Of a stretch of 51,900 bases of DNA, positions 49,506-51,900 are shown one piece after another (position 1 is the first letter of the stretch; every line of letters begins with the position of its first letter). The notes under the pieces are model-generated. The model was not told the origin of the DNA. It searched no databases and was given only the letters and a program-made list of their open reading frames with translations. Origin of the DNA: Bacillota bacterium. Lineage in GTDB: Bacteria > Bacillota > Clostridia > Peptostreptococcales > Anaerovoracaceae. The stretch covers positions 1-51,900 of the forward strand of contig JAFRIQ010000039.1 of assembly GCA_017432725.1 (NCBI GenBank), written 5' to 3'. Position numbers and translations under genes: made by a program.

Positions 49506-50447
49506 CTACATCAATGCATTTACTAAATTGGATATGGTCTTAACAGCTTCGGGGTGTCTCATGAACACGGCGTTGGATCCGCCTATGATGCAGGCTGCTG
49601 CCGTGGAAACTTCCATTTCGATACCTCTTTCTTCTCTGTTGCCCCATTCGGGAACGTCAGCTTCGGAAGCTGTTGATTCCTTTACGACCCAGGATTCTCC
49701 GCCTACCGGTGTTACGATGGGCATCTGGAGCATTCCGTCGTTCTGTGTAAGTGCTGCGCCAACTACACGGTCGAGTGTGGACGCAACGTATTCAAAGCCG
49801 TAACCTGCAGCAGCGGAACCTACGTTCTGTACGCAGTTCTCAGGAGCGATACCCATCTGGCTGATGAGTACGTTCAGCTGCTTTGCAAGGTTGATGTCTA
49901 CCGCGGATTCGGCGGACATCTTCTGACCGTATGCCATGACTGCGGATGCAGCGATGGTCTTGTAGTCTTCCTGTCTTGCAGATACGATGAGGATGTTCTT
50001 TCCTGCGCATACTTCAGATACTTTGGAGAAGAGTTCCGTATCCTTTTCGATGTTCTTGCAGCCCTGTACTGCCAGCGGGCAGTCGATAGCGTCTGCAACT
50101 TCCTTTGCGATCGCTGCGCACTCGTCTACGGACTTGTTCTTGCCGTTGGGATCTGCTCCTTCGAGCGTCAGCACTACGAAATCTGCTCCGGGCATTTCGG
50201 ATGCTCTCTTTGCGATAGCTCCGATGCTGTCGCAGCCTGCATAGAATTCTGCGATGCCGGGAACACTTGCGTCGAAACCGTCGTCTGTGATCTCGACACC
50301 GATAGCTACTTTGTTTTTGATCGGACCATCAAATGTATAGAGCGGGTATACATTCTCACCACCGATGGTAACGGCCTTTGCGCCTGTTCCGAAAGTGACT
50401 TCGTTCATGGAACAGTTGAAGACCTGTGGTGTACGTTTAAAAGCCAT
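49506..50447 (-). CDS. acsD: Corrinoid iron-sulfur protein small subunit
   Basis: 313 residues, typical. TIM-barrel subunit starting with AFKRTPQVFNCSMNEVTFGTG, then YPLYTFDGPIKNKVAIGVEI, and ending in AACIIGGSNAVFMRHPEAV. Together with AcsC it forms the B12-carrying methyl donor. GAAGGAGG upstream; a good promoter at 50512-50540 drives acsD-acsC-acsE and, through leaky terminators, acsB and acsV. Confidence 0.96.
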   Translation of the reverse strand: MAFKRTPQVFNCSMNEVTFGTGAKAVTIGGENVYPLYTFDGPIKNKVAIGVEITDDGFDASVPGIAEFYAGCDSIGAIAKRASEMPGADFVVLTLEGADPNGKNKSVDECAAIAKEVADAIDCPLAVQGCKNIEKDTELFSKVSEVCAGKNILIVSARQEDYKTIAASAVMAYGQKMSAESAVDINLAKQLNVLISQMGIAPENCVQNVGSAAAGYGFEYVASTLDRVVGAALTQNDGMLQMPIVTPVGGESWVVKESTASEADVPEWGNREERGIEMEVSTAAACIIGGSNAVFMRHPEAVKTISNLVNALM

Positions 50448-50511
50448 TAAATATTTCCTCCTTCTATAGCTCTTTCTATAGTTCGTTTTCTACTCAAAAC
50501 GATACACGTTA

Positions 50512-50540
50512 ATAATAAACTAAACGGCATTAAATTACAA
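50512..50540 (-). promoter_or_regulatory. Promoter of the acs operon
   Basis: TTGTAA (plus 50535-50540), 17-bp spacer, TATTAT (plus 50512-50517), about 65 nt before acsD. Confidence 0.8.
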
Positions 50541-50603
50541 CCTAAAGCGGGTCCGTAATTGCAAAAAAAATGCCTATTTTTTACACAGGAAAATTGTAAA
50601 AAA

Positions 50604-50635
50604 TACAAAAGGCAGCGCCCGCAAAGGGCGCCGCC
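50604..50635 (-). terminator. Terminator of the small nickel-protein operon
   Basis: GGCGGCGCCC / GGGCGCTGCC on the minus strand followed by TTTTGTATTTTTT. Confidence 0.88.
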
Positions 50636-50659
50636 CTCATATTCTTCGGTAAGCACACA

Positions 50660-50887
50660 CTAATCGATGGGAGTGAAGCTGAAACGCTGCCTAAGACCCG
50701 ATACATTCACGTCAACAATGACGTCGCCGTTCTTCAGCGCGTTTACTTCTATCTCATCGGCTTTGCCCTCGAGATACTCTTCCACGTATCTTTTGGGGTC
50801 GTCTGTTTCGATCTCCTCAACGAACACGTCTCTCATCTGATTGTTGGCGCATTTGTTGAAGATCTCTCTGATCATCTCGTACTGCAT
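50660..50887 (-). CDS. Small acidic hypothetical protein
   Basis: 75 residues from the ATG at 50887, which has GGAG 7 nt upstream and starts 1 nt after the cooT-like stop. A start at 50920 would overlap cooT by 32 nt. Residues 1-18 form a helix (QYEMIREIFNKCANN); the rest alternates charged and apolar residues (FVEEIETDDPKRYVEEYLEG, then DVIVDVNVSGLRQRF). I do not recognise it. Position in a CooT operon beside acs genes suggests a part in nickel or CODH/ACS maturation, but the sequence has one Cys and no His cluster. Confidence 0.75.
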   Translation of the reverse strand: MQYEMIREIFNKCANNQMRDVFVEEIETDDPKRYVEEYLEGKADEIEVNALKNGDVIVDVNVSGLRQRFSFTPID

Positions 50888-50888
50888 T

Positions 50889-51077
50889 TCAGTCTCCGAT
50901 GTATACTTTGCTTCCGACAAAATCCATGGACTTTATGATGCCCTGGACTTCAGTCTCCTTGCCGAGAACGTCGGTCATAACTATCCTGTCACCGTCGACT
51001 TTGATGTCGCTTATGTATTCGCAGATCTTCTCGTCCTCACCTTCGGGAACGAGTCTGTAAGCCGTTGAAAGACACAT
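50889..51077 (-). CDS. CooT-family small nickel-binding protein
   Basis: 62 residues. The N-terminus MCLSTAYRL, with Cys2 right after the initiator, and the pattern DGDRIVMTDVLGKE, then KSMDFVGSKVYI, match CooT. In Rhodospirillum rubrum CooT is a dimer binding one nickel through Cys2 and takes part in CODH nickel insertion. Lies 3 nt after the His-rich gene and 1 nt before the next small gene, so all three are co-translated. Confidence 0.85.
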   Translation of the reverse strand: MCLSTAYRLVPEGEDEKICEYISDIKVDGDRIVMTDVLGKETEVQGIIKSMDFVGSKVYIGD

Positions 51078-51080
51078 GTT

Positions 51081-51344
51081 CTAAGCCTCCTTCTTGAGCG
51101 CTTCCAGCGCGGACTGAAGAAGCGTATTTCCCTCTCTGAATTTATCTACCGCGTCGTCTACGAGGAATGCGGCTTCCTTATCGCCGGATGCCTCGAGCTT
51201 GTGGCATATTTCGTGCAGCTCTTCCGTGTGAGCCTTGTTGTGCTCAAGCATATACGTTACCAGAGCTACAGCCTGTTCCTTGCTGTCGAATGCCGTGATG
51301 GCTTCGTGCATATGTGCGTGTTCATGTCCTGCAAAATCGTGCAT
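51081..51344 (-). CDS. Small helical protein with His-rich N-terminus
   Basis: 87 residues. The start MHDFAGHEHAHMHE has five His in 13 residues, a likely nickel or other divalent metal site. The rest is an amphipathic helical pair (VTYMLEHNKAHTEELHEICH, then DDAVDKFREGNTLLQSALEAL). Similar short proteins occur near metal transporters in Firmicutes, but I cannot name a function. GAGGAG lies upstream and a good promoter at 51392-51420. First gene of the operon with the CooT-like protein, so metal handling for acetyl-CoA synthase or CODH is the likely setting. Confidence 0.8.
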   Translation of the reverse strand: MHDFAGHEHAHMHEAITAFDSKEQAVALVTYMLEHNKAHTEELHEICHKLEASGDKEAAFLVDDAVDKFREGNTLLQSALEALKKEA

Positions 51345-51391
51345 AATATTATCTCCTCACTGTGTGAAATATATTGTCTTTTTACTCTGTG

Positions 51392-51420
51392 ATTTTAGCA
51401 TGCACCGGGGAAACGGTAAA
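51392..51420 (-). promoter_or_regulatory. Promoter of the His-rich/CooT operon
   Basis: TTTACC (plus 51415-51420), 17-bp spacer, TAAAAT (plus 51392-51397). The -35 touches the perfect dyad AAACCCCC-TC-GGGGGTTT (51418-51435), which is G/C-rich as CsoR-family operators often are. Confidence 0.65.
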
Positions 51421-51488
51421 CCCCCTCGGGGGTTTTTTTCTTTCCCTTTACATGGTAGAATAGGGAAAACAAGGGGAGATAAAAAACT

Positions 51489-51740
51489 ATGAACGACAAA
51501 CAGAAAAAAGCGGTCCTCAACAGACTTGCAAGGGCCGTAGGACATATGGAATACGTAAAGCGCATGGTGGAAGAAGACAGGGATCCTTCCGACGTGCTCA
51601 TCCAGCTTTCTGCCGTCAAATCGGCCATAAACTCCACTGGCATAATGATGATAGAAGATCAGGTGGATGCCTGCCTGGAAGGCGGTAACGACGAGCAGGT
51701 AAGAGACCTTCTGAAAGCCATGGAGAAATACTGCAGATAA
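51489..51740 (+). CDS. CsoR/RcnR-family transcriptional repressor, atypical ligands
   Basis: 83 residues, all helical. The family core is clear (LNRLARAVGHMEYVKRMVEE, then DVLIQLSAVKSAINSTGIMM, then VDACL). CsoR binds copper by Cys-His-Cys. Here the first Cys is Pro33 and the His is Gln58; only the last Cys (Cys62) remains, with His19 and Cys82 as other candidates. So it should not be an ordinary copper sensor. Divergent from the His-rich/CooT operon, with GC-rich dyads between them, which suggests that operon as its target. GGGGAG lies upstream. Confidence 0.9.
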   Translation: MNDKQKKAVLNRLARAVGHMEYVKRMVEEDRDPSDVLIQLSAVKSAINSTGIMMIEDQVDACLEGGNDEQVRDLLKAMEKYCR

Positions 51741-51775
51741 CTTAAAAAGAGAGCCTGCGCTGAACTGGTAAGATG

Positions 51776-51811
51776 AAAGTAGACATGGTAAAAAAACATG
51801 TCTACTTTTTC
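51776..51811 (+). terminator. Hairpin with T-run after the CsoR-like gene
   Basis: AAAGTAGACATG (51776-51787) / CATGTCTACTTT (51797-51808) followed by TT. It may end the repressor transcript or be the hairpin that insulates the IS end. Confidence 0.75.
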
Positions 51812-51843
51812 TTATGCTATGATTTGTTTGAGGAGGTGATTCT

Positions 51844-51900
51844 ATGGGTAGACCAAAAGGAGGAAACAATAGAAAGTGGACAAACGAAGAGCGTCTTAAA
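51844..51900 (+). CDS. Transposase OrfA N-terminus (IS3 family), partial
   Basis: Nineteen codons: MGRPKGGNNRKWTNEERLK. This start is typical of the helix-turn-helix OrfA of IS3/IS150-type elements. GAGGAGG lies 8 nt before the ATG. Continues past the right edge. Confidence 0.7.
   Translation, partial: MGRPKGGNNRKWTNEERLK

Larger units (their letters stand above)
51761..51900 (+). mobile_element. Left end of an IS3-type insertion sequence (cut by window)
   Basis: The transposase start at 51844 is preceded by 83 nt beginning TGAACTGG, a plausible IS3-family terminal repeat. The rest is outside the window, so the end is only inferred. Confidence 0.45.

Noticed and set aside
50541..50603. Riboswitch (for example cobalamin) upstream of the acs operon
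   Set aside because: The space between the acs promoter and acsD is about 65 nt, and no B12-box-like or multi-stem structure was seen.

Overview
The window reads as chromosome of an anaerobic, low-to-moderate GC Firmicute (class Clostridia), probably an acetogen. The reasons are the acetyl-CoA synthase/corrinoid protein genes of the Wood-Ljungdahl pathway, a Bacillus-type PurR, AGGAGG-like ribosome binding sites, and sigma-A style promoters (TTGACA/TATAAT with 16-17 bp spacing). I cannot name the genus.

Layout. (1) 1-9.4 kb, minus strand: a type I-E CRISPR-Cas locus in the order cas3-cse1-cse2-cas7e-cas5e-cas6e-cas1-cas2, followed by the array, which runs off the left edge. Cas2 is fused to a DnaQ-like exonuclease, but an in-frame TAA separates the last exonuclease motif from the rest. 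This block is visibly richer in AT than what follows. (2) 9.4-18.4 kb: a structured intergenic region, a GlsB-like membrane protein, a lipoprotein built from two tandem domains, an ABC-2 exporter with a duplicated operator, Mfd, and a HIT protein. (3) 18.4-24.4 kb, minus strand: gltX-murC-purR-prs and pth, where Pth carries a GNAT-like tail. A tRNA-Glu(CTC) gene diverges from gltX. (4) 24.55-24.85 kb: a compact convergent pair, a small RNA against a 25-codon hydrophobic peptide gene, whose layout fits a type I toxin-antitoxin locus. This is the best candidate here for an undescribed system. (5) 24.9-30.2 kb: a PfkB-family kinase, an alpha/beta hydrolase and a three-gene NAD salvage operon (pncA, a NadE-adenylyltransferase fusion, pncB) behind a strong dyad. 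(6) 30.3-34.2 kb: a hybrid histidine kinase translationally coupled to a solute-binding lipoprotein with no transporter. (7) 34.2-39.1 kb: an HscC-like Hsp70 with a giant TPR partner bearing a degenerate J domain. (8) 39.2-43.2 kb: an Fe3+/AfuA-type ABC importer. (9) 43.3-51.4 kb: acsD-acsC-acsE-acsB and a corrinoid-protein reactivator, then a small operon with a CooT-type nickel protein and a His-rich protein. A CsoR-family repressor lacking the usual metal ligands is divergent from that operon. The window ends in the first codons of an IS3-type transposase.

How the genes work together. AcsE moves a methyl group from methyl-tetrahydrofolate to the cobalt of AcsCD. AcsB joins it with CO and CoA to make acetyl-CoA, and the ASKHA/ferredoxin protein re-reduces inactive cobalt. 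No CO dehydrogenase subunit is in the window. The NAD operon covers every step from nicotinamide to NAD.

All family assignments come from motifs read by eye; no database search was possible.
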